Below are positions 33,543 to 49,573 of a stretch of 64,000 bases of DNA, in pieces. The notes below the pieces were generated by a model. That model was given only the letters and a program-made list of their open reading frames with translations. It was not told where the DNA came from and ran no database searches. Each line of letters opens with the position of its first letter. The stretch's first letter is position 1. This DNA comes from Poa pratensis (lineage: Eukaryota > Streptophyta > Magnoliopsida > Poales > Poaceae): contig CAMZMU010000059.1 of assembly GCA_947311845.1 (NCBI GenBank), positions 36,524,063 to 36,588,062 on the forward strand. Direction: 5' to 3'. The position numbers and the translations under genes are program-made.

Positions 33543-36500
33543 ATGGCGCACGCCCTCGCCCCCGCGGGGCCCGGCGAGGCGCTGGCGGGAATGCGGCGGG
33601 GGCGCGGCGAGGTGGACACGTCGTCCCCGTTCGAGTCCGTGCGGCAGGCCGTCGACCGCTTCGGCGGCGGCGCCGTCTCCCCGTGGCGGCAGCCGCCGCC
33701 GCTCCAGCTCCGGCCCGAGGTCAGTCAGTCAGTCAGTCGGCTCTCCGGAGCACACCAACCCACCCCTCCCTCCCACCAACATCGATTATTATTCATACGG
33801 CCGACGGCTTTCGCTTTCGAGCAGGTGGTGACGAGTGACGACGCTGTGGCCGTCACATCTATCTCCGCTTTCACAAAGCGCTTTTGCATTATTTGCGTTC
33901 TTAAACCGTCGCTTTCTTCGCATTCCTCGGGCCATCTGCCTTGAGATCTTGCTGCCGGGCTGCTGCTGGCCCTGCCTGCGCGGAGACTTTCTCAGTGTAG
34001 CGTATGTGAATGATTCCATGGTTCCCCATGGTCTCCGGTGCCGTTGCAACGGCTGTTGCTGTAAATTCGACGGAAATCGCAGTACTTGTTTCCTTTTTCC
34101 GTGGAGTGGTCCGGGCAGTGGCTTGTTGAGGGAGACCGACACCACCTTGTGGGGAACTCGGGATCGATTTCATAATGGCATTTAGTAACAGTAGATAGAT
34201 AGCCTGGCCGGCCCGACATTGCAAATTTGCAAGTAATAGGGCTCGACTATTGGATCTTGATGTTGATGGCTTACCAGCATCCGGTGAAATAGCTTGTCAC
34301 TAATTAAAATGACACGACTTCTGTTTTCTTGTAAGAGATAGCTTAGCACTGAGTAGCATTCCGAGGTTGGCATGCTGCATAGAAATTGAAGGAACATGTA
34401 GACATTAACAGCGCAAGTGAAGTGTCCCCGGATTGTATTAGCAGCAAAGCTAGCACTCTGTTAGTGTCCTTGACAGTCCTTCATCTTGCCTGTTAGTACT
34501 AATTAAAACTACACGAATTCAGGATTTTTTCGTAAGAGATAGCTTAACATTGAATAGCATTTCGATGTTTGCATGCTGCAGAGAAATTGTACTAAGAACA
34601 TTTCACTGTCGCACTGGTACTATGGGCAGATAGTGTTGTAGTAACAAGATGGAATTACTGCGGTGTTACGAGCAGGACGCGTTATGGACAACATACACAC
34701 ATTAACGTAGTAAGTGAAGTGTCCAGGGAGTATTAGCAGCACGGGGAGGACTAAAGCATTAGTGAGTATAGTACTCTGGTACTGTCCTTGACAGTCCTTC
34801 TATGTACATTTGTAGTATTGGCGCTGAAATTTCCACAAAGATAGTATTTATGGTGGATTCTGTACCCAGGACGATTTGCTCTTGAAATTAAGACAACTTG
34901 ATTGTTTTTGGTACTAACGTTTTTCTCACTGCTTTTTGTTAAGAAAAATTTGTTCTCATTGCTAGTAGTAAATTTCTTGCTGCCAATAGCTTTGGAGAGA
35001 GGCTTGTCTTGCCATCTAGCAGCAGTTTGGTTGCTTACTGACTTCAGCATCATTTAAAATAGATGGCCGTTGAGCTGCATATTCACATCGCATATTCGTT
35101 TATGTGATAATGTGGACATTTCATGAAGATCTCCTATGCCCTTGCGGCCTTGCCGATTTCAACTTAGGAGTATAAGTTACTTTCCTGCTATGCATTTATA
35201 TTGTTCGAATGGAGAAACTCATTTTGTTTTCTGGGATGTCATTTCTTTCAGGAGGTAGAACTTATGAAAGTCGAGGAACAGACTGTGAAGGTCGAGATGG
35301 GACTCTTTGTTAAGGAAAGCGAAACATTTAAGGTGTTGAAAGAGTTACATTCAACAAAGCAGGTTATTGATGACTTGAAGTTACAGATAGAGAAGGCCAC
35401 ATCCGAGGGCGGAAATGTGGCAGCAGGTTATCCACTTCCTGATATAGAACGAGGGCCCGACGACCATACTGAGCCACTGGTCCAGAGCATAAATATCAAA
35501 CAGTCTCCACTAGCCACATTGATGAAGCTGAATCAGGCAAAAGCTTTCCTGAACATGGATACTGTCCAGATGTTTAAGAGCCAGATAGAGGAGGAGAAAG
35601 CATCGCTTGAGAAAACCCGTGAAAGGTTACAGCTGAACATGGAGAAAGCTTCAGCACTGGAAGCAGATTTGAGCAAAACGGCCGCAAAGCTAGAAGCAGC
35701 AAAAGCCCCAAACCTGTTCTTGAACCTTATGATATATGGCTGCGAATGAAAGAGTTGAATTCTGAAAAAGATAAGCACAAGAAGATGATCGAGGATTCGA
35801 AATACGAGATTGGTGAATTAACTTCCACGATCGAGCACACAAGGTCTAAGACGAAGACTCTTCAGTTCAGGATCATCATGGCTGAAAAATTGAAGGAAGC
35901 CTCGAGGCGTGGAGAAGCTTTTGCCCTAGCAGAGATGGCAAAAGTAAGCAACACGGAGGGCCCAGAGACCGCTACATCTGATGTCAAAATTTCTGTCGAA
36001 GAACACTCCGCACTCGTGCACAAAGCAGAAGAATCAGAAGACGCCTCTAGGAGCAGAATAAACGCGGCAATGCAAGAGCTCGATGAAGCAAACCATGGTA
36101 AGCTAGAGCTTTTGGAAAGAGTAGATGAAGCAACGTCAGCTGTTGAGACAAGCAGGAAGGTACTAGAGGAGGCACTAAAGAAGGAGGAGTCCGCGAACAA
36201 AGCCAAGGTTGCAGCGGAAGCAGAACTACGGAGACTGCGGTCCGACCAAATAGTCCTGAACTGGCGACCGACCAGCAACAACAGCACTTCCGCAAAGTTC
36301 AAGATCTCGGCGACGCCAACGACACCTCGAAAAGCTATCCCCGGGATATACGACGTGAACGGCCTGAGCCTGGTGGCCACCACGCCGAAGATCACGAAGG
36401 CGTTGTCCATCGGGCAGATCCTGAGCATGAAGCTCGACTGCGAGTTTGAGACGACCACGGGAAAGACCGTGAAGGCGAAGAAAGCAAAGAAGAAGAAGGT

Positions 36501-36705
36501 GTCGCTCGGGCAGATGCTGAGCCAGAAGTACGAGATGTACTCCCCTATGAGGATCGACCACGACGGCGCATCCCGCAGCAAGCAGTTCCAGCCCAGGAGG
36601 CGGAGGCTGGGGTTCGTCGTGTACGCGCTGCTTCTGCATAGGAAGAGGCAGTCCCGGGCCACCCATGGCCATGGGCATGGCGGCTGCGGCGTCAAGGTTG
36701 TGTAG
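33543..36705 (+). CDS. WEB-family coiled-coil protein, one frameshift
   Basis: Two exons: 33543-33719 (59 codons) and 35252-36705, separated by a 1532-bp intron with GT (CCCGAG|gtcagt) and AG (tttcag|GAGGTA) in phase 0. Exon 1 has the family opening EVDTSSPFESVRQAVDRFGG. Exon 2 opens EVELMKVEEQTVKVEMGLFV and is a long coiled coil. A basic segment (KAKKAKKKKVSLGQMLSQKY) and MYSPMRIDHDG lie near the C-terminus. WEB/PMI2-type proteins (Pfam PF05701) act in light-driven chloroplast movement and related cytoskeletal tasks; the role of this member is not known. The frame breaks at an A-run, 35701-35704: reading runs ...AAKAP in one frame and resumes as SPKPVLEPYDIWLRMKELNS in the next, so one A is missing relative to a continuous gene. 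This is either a true null allele or a sequencing error. An alternative start two codons upstream exists at 33537. Confidence 0.85.
34300..34800 (+). repeat. Diverged tandem duplication inside the WEB intron
   Basis: The block starting CTAATTAAAATGACACGA (about 34300) recurs starting CTAATTAAAACTACACGA (about 34500). Both contain GTAAGAGATAGCTTA, GCATGCTGCA and GTGAAGTGTCC, and both end with GTCCTTGACAGTCCTTC. The second copy carries an insertion of roughly 80 bp. Confidence 0.75.
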
Positions 36706-36922
36706 TTCTGTAGTTATCTTCCCGGATTGGTAACGGTAGAACCCAGCTGTATTTCTACAACCATCTGTAATTAGTTGTTATATGCTATAGTAATAATCAA
36801 GGTGTATGTTTAGCACCTGCTCCCGGTCCCGGTCACATTTTTGGTGTGATGCCATATGTAGATTTTGTTTCTTCCTGGGACTCGGTTGAACTGTGTAGAC
36901 CGGAGATTACTTACCCGAGGTT

Positions 36923-37605
36923 GAATCACCTTTTTCTCCACTGTTCAGTGGCTCGTTTCATATGGGGGATCAAGCAATGTGCGTTTGGCTTCCAAGGGCT
37001 CCCAGCTGATGTGGGGAGCATTTTCTCCACATGGATTCCTTCCTTTGGGGGTCAGGTGAAGGATTTAGTCTCTCTTGGTGTTGCTGCTGTCCTTTGGGCA
37101 ATCTGGAGACTAAGAAATGAAGCTTGTTTTGAAAACAGAAAATTCTCTCACCCATTTGTTTTTGTTCGCTCCGTTGCTCACTGGCTGGACACTTGGTCGA
37201 TCATGCAGAGAAAGCTGGAAGAAGCCGAGGTGCTGAAGTGGGGAGCAAAAATGTTCGAACAAGTAGCAAATGAAGTCTTCCAGGCGGGCAAAGGCTGGAG
37301 ACCTGGAGTTAGAAGAATTCAGTAGTGCTTCGTCCGTTGAGGTGTCTGGTTTTGCCTGCCTGCCTGCACGCAGTATCGCTCCTGACTGTTTGGGAGCTGT
37401 AAAACCTCTGGACAGGATTAAGCTTCGTTCTTGGCCTAGTTGGGCTCGAGGCAAAAATTGTTGTAGGTTGTTTCATAGGGCTGCGGCTTTGGATGGCTCT
37501 TTTACTTTCTGTAGCTTTTACTTTTCGTTTGCTATAATTCAGACTACTTTGGTTTCTGTTAATGGAAATCGGAGGGAAGACCCTCTTTTTTCAAAAAGAA
37601 AAAAA
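36923..37605 (+). mobile_element. 5'-truncated LINE 3' end with 14-bp target duplication
   Basis: Bounded by a perfect direct repeat ACTTACCCGAGGTT (36909-36922 and 37606-37619). The frame begins in the zf-RVT segment (NHLFLHCSVARFIWG), continues AAVLWAIWRLRNEACFENRK and ends RPGVRRIQ at 37325. A 3' UTR and an A-rich tail at about 37592-37605 follow. It inserted between the WEB-family gene (stop 218 bp upstream) and MCM3 (ATG 661 bp downstream). It is similar to, but a separate insertion from, the 24.6-26.5 kb LINE. Confidence 0.93.
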
Positions 37606-38091
37606 ACTTACCCGAGGTTTGTTTTATGTTCTGAAGCGTGAAGCCTGGATGCGCCGCCATGTTGAATCCTCTTCCGGCGGTGGAGAATCTGGATCACGGG
37701 TAATGCCCAAGCGCCGGTTCACAGTGGAACATCGCATCCATGGCCGCCTCCTCGTTCCAGAACGTCTTCCTCGCCTCTCCGATACATCGCTGAAACCTGG
37801 GGAGCAAATCGCCGGGAGGTACAACAACCGCGCCGGCGCCGGCGGCGATCTCCGTGCGGCCCCGAGGCAAATCTTTTGTCCGTTGGAGCTTGATGAGAGT
37901 TGGGACAGCGAGTTTTCCAGGCCATAATCTCCTGGGCCGAACGTGGCAGGCGGCTGGCGATGGGCTGCATCCGCAGCAACATATCAGAGGCCCAGATCCA
38001 GGAGGGATGGGCATTTCTGGGCTTTGGCCCATGTGTTAACCCGGCGGGTCCACACGTGGTCTAGACTCCAGAGCGCGCGAAAACCACACCC

Positions 38092-38099
38092 TTCCCGCC
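38092..38099 (+). promoter_or_regulatory. E2F-type site upstream of MCM3
   Basis: TTCCCGCC fits the E2F/DP consensus TTSSCGSS. It lies 167 bp upstream of the MCM3 ATG. Confidence 0.6.
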
Positions 38100-38116
38100 A
38101 ACATCGCCCGCCTCCT

Positions 38117-38124
38117 CCCGCCAA
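38117..38124 (-). promoter_or_regulatory. Second E2F-type site upstream of MCM3
   Basis: The minus strand reads TTGGCGGG, which also fits TTSSCGSS, 142 bp upstream of the ATG and in inverted orientation to the first site. Confidence 0.6.
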
Positions 38125-38265
38125 AAGGGGCCGCGCTTCGTCCCCAAATCCAAATCCCACCCGAGACACCGCCGCCACATTCCCCACTCGCATCTCACTC
38201 CGTCCCCTCCCCCTCACTCCTTCCGGCTCCCGTGTCCCATCCCCGGAGCGGCGGCGGCGGCAGCC

Positions 38266-42700
<4,435 letters not shown>

Positions 42701-43547
42701 TCGCAACATGGTTTGGCATTGCACAAGCCCATTGTAATATGCATCATCCTGTTTCCAGTTTGTCTGAATTCCTGGAAGGATTTCGTGGAAACTCTGCATC
42801 CGTAGCTGAGCTGTCTGTTTAGTGTTGATGTACTGTGTATTAGTGAGATTTAAATTGATATTACGCTTTATTCATGTGATGTAATATTTCCGACCTAGTG
42901 ATATTTAGACTCTAGTTATGTCTGAGCATGGCTGAATGCAACTGAACTACTTGCACCAGGCATCTATAACATCCATTGTCTCGAGAAATGGCTTGATTTG
43001 ATGCAGCTACGCCCTTGACAAAGGCAACATGTTGCTGTCGCCATAGCATTGGCCGCCTCTGCTGCATGCACCGTGTTTGCTGTAATCATCAGCAGTACAA
43101 CCTGCTGGTTGCTATAGAGCCTGTGAAGGTTTATAGTTTAACAAATTACAGAAGCGTCATGGACGAACATAAAGAATTGTATTTCTTTAGAATGACAAAA
43201 CAACCCAATAGGAGAATCTTACAAAAATTATAAGCACTGTTTTCTGCAGCGATGACAATCTGAAGAGGCAACATTTCTGTGTATTCAAGATTTAAAATGT
43301 TACAGAAATGAGAAACAACTGAGATTCCGTTTCCAACAATGGTAGACATCTATGAGAACTACAAGCAGTTTTACTGGTCTAAGAGGATGTTAATAGGAAC
43401 TACAAGCAAATTTGGTTCCAGGTCTCATGTTGGAGATTGCAATTCATGCCGTGAATATCAATGTTGTTTCTGTGTTTCGTGTCAATTCGATAGAGATTTC
43501 AGTGGGCAGTTGGATTATTGTGGCAGTGGCGGGGAAAGCATTTGCAA
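42701..43547. other. Convergent 3' flanks of MCM3 and CIPK
   Basis: About 850 bp between the two stop codons, holding the facing 3' untranslated regions. No separate gene is supported. Confidence 0.6.
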
Positions 43548-44900
43548 CTACCGCTGTGGTGGGAGCGGTGGCAGCGACGACTGTTGCGGCTGCTGCTGCT
43601 CTGCATCCGGAGTTGACTCTGCCTGCTGCTGAACATCACCATGCCATGCCCAAACAATATCCTTAAGCGACGGCCTAATGTCCTCTTTCAACAGTTTCTG
43701 GTACTCCATGGTGTCACCATTGGTTTTCGTCAACTCGACTAAGAGAAAATCCGGTGCAACCTCAAATATTTCTGCATCGAACTCAAGAACACCCTTCTTC
43801 CCTTCCTTCCCTGTGGCCAATTTCAACAATCCATTGTCTTTCTTTGTAACTTTAAGCTTCATGCGTTTGGCCAGTTCCTTCAGCCTCACAAAAACAGTCG
43901 CTGGCGGCTGCTTGGAAGTAAACCGAGCCTCCCTTTGGCTATATCTTTCATCAAACAAACCAGACAGGTCAAATCCACTCGAGAGGGAAATGATGTCAAA
44001 TGCATTCAAGTTCGTCAGGCTCAATGGTCTGTCGGAACTGTCGCAACCTGTGTAAATCTTGTCCGCCGATTGAAGTTTATGTGCTGTTAGCTCATTCGGC
44101 TTCTTGTACCAAGCACTTCTCTTTATTCTTGCGATGGACATTCTAGTATTAGGATCAGGATCAAGTATTCCCTGAAGGAGTTCCTTCAACTCGGCAGAAA
44201 AAAAACGAGGACATTTGTACTCAGCTTTTGCAATCTTTCTGTACATCTCAATAAGATTTCTTTCGTGGAAAGGAAGATAACTGGCCGCAAGAACAAACAG
44301 AATCACTCCACAAGACCATACATCTGCCTTTGCACCGCTGTAGCCTTTCCTGTTGAGCACTTCAGGAGCAACATAAGCGGGAGTTCCACATGCGGTGTGG
44401 AGCAGACCGTCTCGCCACTTTGACTCGGTTAGTGCACTTAAACCAAAATCAGAGATCCTAATGGTTTCACACTCATCCAGTAGTACGTTTTCAGGCTTCA
44501 AGTCACGATGATAAACACCTCTGCTGTGGCAATAGTCTACAGCAGAGATCAATTGATGAAAATATTTCCGCGCGGCATCCTCGCTGAGCTTCCCCTTAGC
44601 TATTTTGTTGAAAAGCTCACCACCTTTCGCATACTCCAATGCGAAGTAAATCTTGCTCCTAGTAGCCATCACCTCATAAAGCTGCAGAATGTTTGGATGC
44701 CTTACAATTCTCATTATCGAGATCTCCCTCTTTAACTGATCCATGAGACCAATCCTCAAGACCTTCTCCTTGTCGATCATTTTGATGGCAACGGACTGAC
44801 CAGTAGTTAGATTACGAGCATAGTATACCTTTGCAAAGGTGCCTTGTCCTAACTGCCTCCCAATTTCATAACGTCCCATCAAAATACTCCTCTCTTCCAT
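43548..44900 (-). CDS. CBL-interacting protein kinase (CIPK/SnRK3), intronless coding region
   Basis: A 450-residue Ser/Thr kinase of the SnRK3 family, which binds calcineurin B-like calcium sensors and phosphorylates transporters and other targets at membranes. Kinase domain, residues about 11-265: glycine loop GQGTFAKV (18-25), catalytic Lys40 in [12 protein letters not shown] (131-138, with a Tyr just before where many members have Phe), DFG (151-153) and APE (178-180). The NAF motif that defines CIPKs is at 299-301 within [20 protein letters not shown], followed by the phosphatase-interaction region. The C-terminus is a Gln/Pro-rich tail ([17 protein letters not shown]) encoded by a CAG-like run. 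All catalytic residues are present, so it is probably active. The coding region has no intron, like one of the two CIPK clades. I cannot assign the member number. The start at 44900 fits the usual N-terminal length. A 5' UTR intron lies upstream. Confidence 0.95.
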   Translation of the reverse strand: MEERSILMGRYEIGRQLGQGTFAKVYYARNLTTGQSVAIKMIDKEKVLRIGLMDQLKREISIMRIVRHPNILQLYEVMATRSKIYFALEYAKGGELFNKIAKGKLSEDAARKYFHQLISAVDYCHSRGVYHRDLKPENVLLDECETIRISDFGLSALTESKWRDGLLHTACGTPAYVAPEVLNRKGYSGAKADVWSCGVILFVLAASYLPFHERNLIEMYRKIAKAEYKCPRFFSAELKELLQGILDPDPNTRMSIARIKRSAWYKKPNELTAHKLQSADKIYTGCDSSDRPLSLTNLNAFDIISLSSGFDLSGLFDERYSQREARFTSKQPPATVFVRLKELAKRMKLKVTKKDNGLLKLATGKEGKKGVLEFDAEIFEVAPDFLLVELTKTNGDTMEYQKLLKEDIRPSLKDIVWAWHGDVQQQAESTPDAEQQQPQQSSLPPLPPQR

Positions 44901-44959
44901 TATGTAAGGACGAACCCTGAATCCTTATGATGATCTAACTACAGACTGTTGCTGAGTTA

Positions 44960-45634
44960 CTGAAACAGAGAGGAAAACTAACAGCCACCACTGAGACCAT
45001 TTTTAAAGAAGACATAGCCCCTCTCTCTATCGTGCTTCGGAAATAGGAGCACAATGGAGTGGAGTGGAATGGAACCAGTATGCAGCCCTCTCATCCAAAC
45101 TAAACAAATGAATCTTGACGAGGCAGTGGTATTTTTTTGCACTACAAGCACGTGTGAATCACTTTGAGCAACAACCTGACAAAATCGACCTGCGAAATCA
45201 GTAACTAGATCAGAACACATGTATACGGTAAATCTACAATGATTCAGAAAAAGAAGGTTGTAGCATATTAACGCCTATTTATTTTGTGAATCGAACATAG
45301 CTCACATTTCCCTAAAAACAATGCAGCACATCTATGTAGCAGGGCAAACTCCGAAATCTGAAATGTTCAAATTGGGAGATTAAACAGCATTACCAAAATG
45401 GACACAGAATTAGGCGGCCCCAGCAAGATTTACCACACAACTCGTGGCCTAATTAATACCCAACGAAAGATTTACATATTATTAGTATGAAATAACATTG
45501 TGCAGTCGAACGCGGAACAGGAGCCGTAAAATCCTTGAATCGAGGCGCAAAAGGAAAATGTTCGCATCGACTCAAACCAGATCGATGGAAACCAAGAACG
45601 GCATCACAATTCGGGAGCGAGGTTATTAACTCAC
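44960..45634 (-). other. Probable 5' UTR intron of the CIPK gene
   Basis: On the minus strand a donor CAG|GTGAGTT at 45635/45634 and an acceptor CTCTGTTTCAG ending at 44960 bracket 675 bp, leaving about 59 bp of leader before the ATG. The sites are strong by eye, but transcript evidence is needed. Confidence 0.6.
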
Positions 45635-45635
45635 C

Positions 45636-46689
45636 TGACCGGATGACGAACGAAATCCCCAAGACCTCCCCAAACGGATCGATCCGATTGGATTACACCG
45701 CGAAGCAGACGGAGGGAAACTCGTGGCACCTTGGGGACATTGGCGCTTCGTGTGGTGGCGTTACACGGCGGCTCGCTGGCTCGCCCGCGGCGAGGAGGCT
45801 GGCTGGCCTTGCTGCGGCTCCTCTCCCTCCTCCTACCTGTGGTTGAGCGGTCGACACGCTGCGGCAGGTAGGCAGGGCGCGGCGATGTGGGGACGGACGT
45901 TTGGCTTCCATTTTTGCCCTCGGCTTCTGAGAATTTCGTTGGAAAATTGCGGATCCGACAGTCCATGGGCTTTACCCCGACGGCTCTACTGGCCCAAAGG
46001 GAAACATGTCTATCTATAGTTTTTTTTCTGGTATAACGCGCAGCTCACCTGCCAATATTTTTTTGAAAAAAAGTATATTTTGTAGAACCAATTTAAACGT
46101 ATCTATATGGTTGTATTTGGAGTAATAAACATCAATAAACTTATTTGTATGGTTGTTTTTTTGAAAGGAAAGCGGTGGGGGAAGCCCCACAACGAGTTTT
46201 TTTTTCAAATAATAAGAAATCAAATTCACTCCCGTGAGGAATTGAACCTGGGTGGCTGGGTTGTACATCCACTCCACTAGCCAATAAGTACGAGATTTGT
46301 TGTTGTGGTCAAATCTACAACCAATTGTCCGATGGTGGACACTCTAGAGTTGTTCAATATCAATTTGTTGTGTAAATGTTGTTGGAAATTAGAGCATGAA
46401 AATGACACCTTGCATTCAATTAGAGCATGTAAGGGTTGCGGCATGGAATCCAAAGAGTGAAACATATGGAAGATGATTCGTCTACCTGAAGTGATTTACT
46501 GAAAATCAAACCCTTAGGTAGTTATGTCCATGGACAATGGCCACGATACAAACTTTTGGCATGATGCATGTTGTCATGAGATTGCCTTAAGTTTGGTTAA
46601 CAACGAGAGTCCAAATGGAAAGATAATGCAACACATTGAGAAACATATTGGTAGGGGAGGCACTGGGTGAGGAGCCAGATGTGATACAT
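45636..46689. other. CIPK promoter and repeat-derived flank
   Basis: The GC-rich part up to about 46015 is the likely first exon and promoter of the minus-strand CIPK gene. Beyond it the sequence is AT-rich and repeat-like. A tRNA-like pair of boxes is annotated separately. Confidence 0.45.
46236..46286 (-). other. tRNA-like A and B boxes
   Basis: Minus strand: TTGGCTAGTGGAGTGG (A-box-like), then AGGTTCAATTCC (B-box-like) at tRNA-like spacing. There is no full cloverleaf. Probably the head of a SINE-like repeat. Confidence 0.4.
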
Positions 46690-47190
46690 TCCAAATTCAC
46701 AAAGTAAAAGAATTTTACCAAGAAAAAATCTATATGAAATTCGGTGGATTGTGTAGATCCTTTAGATATACGTGGATATCCAAATTTACTCTACAAATCT
46801 AAGTGTGGTTGTGGCTGATCTGGCACAATACCATTGCCACCAAGGGTAATATGAAAAAGAGAAATTGGCTCTTGTAGATCTTATCATGATGATGAAACCA
46901 TTGGCCATACTTTCTTTGTATGGTGGATTATAGCCTACATATGGAGTACCATCAGCATTGTTGCTAGTGCTTATACAATACCTAGTTGTTTCACTAGGTA
47001 CTTTTGCTGGGTAGCAATATTTCCCACTAGGAGTAAACTTCCATATTGTGGGTATTGCTGCTTTATGTTGGAAATATGGAACATCACAAAAGAGCTTGTT
47101 TTGAGGGCAAATTGATTACCTCACATATGTAGTTAATCTGTTACATGTGTGCATTTATTCTTTATTAAGCAGGTCTACAACACAAGGCTG
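46690..47190 (+). mobile_element. Degenerate LINE zf-RVT relic
   Basis: Translation in broken frames recovers fragments of the plant LINE zf-RVT region: NMKKRNWLL near 46850, ETIGHTFF followed by AYIWSTI near 46890-46950, and GIAALCWKIWN near 47050-47080. It has multiple stops and shifts and no clear ends. Confidence 0.6.
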
Positions 47191-49568
47191 GAATGAAGAA
47201 CATGACGGAAGGAGAAAATCATCTACAATATATGACGCTAAGGGCATATGAAGCATTGCCATCTTATTTTCTTTGGATCATTATGTCGTGGATGCTGATG
47301 GGTCTATACACACAAAAGAAGAAGAAAAAGTTGCGTAAGTCAAGTTTTGGTGCATCAAATTCTAAAGTTTACTAAAACTGAGATGTGTTTAGTTCTTATA
47401 CCATGTGTAAACGGATATCCTGGTAGGTTTTCCATGTAAATAAGAAGTTCTTAAGTTGAAGGATCGATACGACTAACCTTGAGTGGGGTGAATATGCTTC
47501 TACAATTTTTTTTCACAAGTTTTAGACTTTGCGAATAACCAAGGTGAGCGTAATGCAATTATGTTACAACAACCAATATGATGATAGATATGTTCAAGCA
47601 CGGAGGCTCTCACAATATAAAACCACAAGTAAAATAACTCGGATCGGAATAACCGGCACATACCGAGAAGATTTATCCGGCCGGTGTTCTTGCGTGTTAC
47701 CATGAAGTTCTACCTTCTTCTACTTGAACTTTGAATGGTGCTGGACTCAAGTTTGTCCTTATGAGCATATTGATTTCTATCCTTGCTATGGGTTAAGGCA
47801 CAATCTTTGATTTTTGTTTGCATCTTATCGAGCTTGTGATCGGCTTGCTATTTGTTTGTGGAGTTCTTTGTATAGTCTGTGTTGGGAAGTTATGCTTTGC
47901 ACTATGTTTCTCACTTACTTAAGACTATTTTGGTTGAGCGTATTCTTATGATGTCCCTTTACATGTTGCTCAACCATATGATTATTGCAAGTGTTATGCT
48001 TTGTCTCATATATATACTCTCATGCACACATTTAGTGTTTTAATAAGAAGTGTTGATCCTATATTTGTGCACTTTGTATTCAAATGCAAAAGATTAAATA
48101 GTTCACAAATCTTGTGGAAGCTTCTCTAGTTTATTTAGAACACTCCGTCGCCCCAATCATAATATCTTTTGTAAAATTGATTCTTCGGATATTTTGGTTG
48201 CTTGCTTCATTTGTTTATGTTTTTTACCATATTATATTATTATTTGCAATCTTTGGACCCTTGATATATTTTAACATTTTGGCCAGGATGTACCTAGTAT
48301 CTCACGGTACCTGTCAAACATACGAGAATTGCTCCCATAATATATGCACATTCTGTGAATAAACTTGAATTTCATTGCATATATCAGCAACCATGACTGT
48401 TGGTGGAGTTTTCCATATATACTTAATCATGCACAGTAACACACATAGATGCATATGCATGAAAGACAAATGGTTAAATACAAAACCCAAATCACAAAAC
48501 TCATTTCCCTTAAATTCTCTAAAACTTCTTCTCGATTGGCATCTATTTTCAAAATGGATGAAAAAACTTAGAAGGGTAATATAGTATGAGTCCATAAGGC
48601 GTGCATTTCTCATAATATGATTATATATAATCAAATACACAAAACAAGTAGAGGAAACTATGATACGTCCCCCGAATCTACTGTTGTGATTGGTACCTCT
48701 GTTCGTCAGTTTCACGATGACCAAGTAGTTCCAGCAAGTACCTACAATCCCAAGCTATTGAATCATGTTATAATGAACGACTCAACATCTTTCCAAGCAC
48801 ATTTTTTGCCATGGTATGAGGAAGATTTTGCTCTTAATATTCCTTATATACATCTTTTAAAGAGATTGTCATCAATTGCAATGAAATATATCTATATCAT
48901 ATGGCATACTTTTATTATTTACTAACAATTATCTTATTTCGTCATTTAGCTAACAGTACTTGGTATACAATTTCGATATCAAGATTTTTTTTATAGATGT
49001 TTCAACATGGATGCTCGGGTCAAAATATTTTACTTATCATATAGCATTCGCCCCTTGAAGGACAAGGAAAAAGAGGTACACGTACAATCGTGCTGACGTG
49101 TTGTTGAGGGCTTGAGGCATCTCGTCGTCTTCCCCATCAAGTATATCAGATCATCACCATACTACAATGTTGAATGAAGCGTTGATCGATAGATGTGCAA
49201 CGAGGTGTCCATGGATGGATTGCGATGGCATGCACTAGATACTGCAACGAGGAAAAACATCGCAAGGAAGAAGAAAAATGCATGTGGTAGTATAGATTTC
49301 ACTTCACAAGAATTAATGACCCGCGTCTTGCAGCAACAACGAGAACCGATCTTTAGTTACAATAGTTCACAGAGGAGTGAATATTGTATCTGCATAATCA
49401 ATCAAACACGTATGTCCGCGTGTGGTCCGTGCGCGCGGCCGTGTGATGTGGGGGGTTACTACTAAAAGTCTACGGGCAGTGACGTATGTATGTTCGCTGC
49501 CTCATCGAACCGTGGAAGGCATGTCGAGGCCAACAGAATTCGGTGGAACAGACGTTGTATGTGGTGTT
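47191..49568. other. AT-rich intergenic stretch, no supported gene
   Basis: Short frames (47193-47375, 48114-48362 and others) match nothing and have intergenic-like composition. The sequence immediately left of 49574 is the target of the solo LTR. Confidence 0.45.
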
Positions 49569-49573
49569 TTGCT

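Larger units (their letters stand above)
37620..38265. promoter_or_regulatory. MCM3 promoter and leader region
   Basis: GC-rich and open in several frames on both strands, but none is a recognised protein. A minus frame 38032-37694 contains RCIGEARKTFWNEEAAMDAM, which looks protein-like and could be a relic of a divergent gene. Two E2F-type sites lie in the last 175 bp before the MCM3 start codon. Confidence 0.55.

Noticed and set aside
35862..36695. 277-codon minus-strand open frame
   Set aside because: Antisense of the WEB-family coiled-coil exon.
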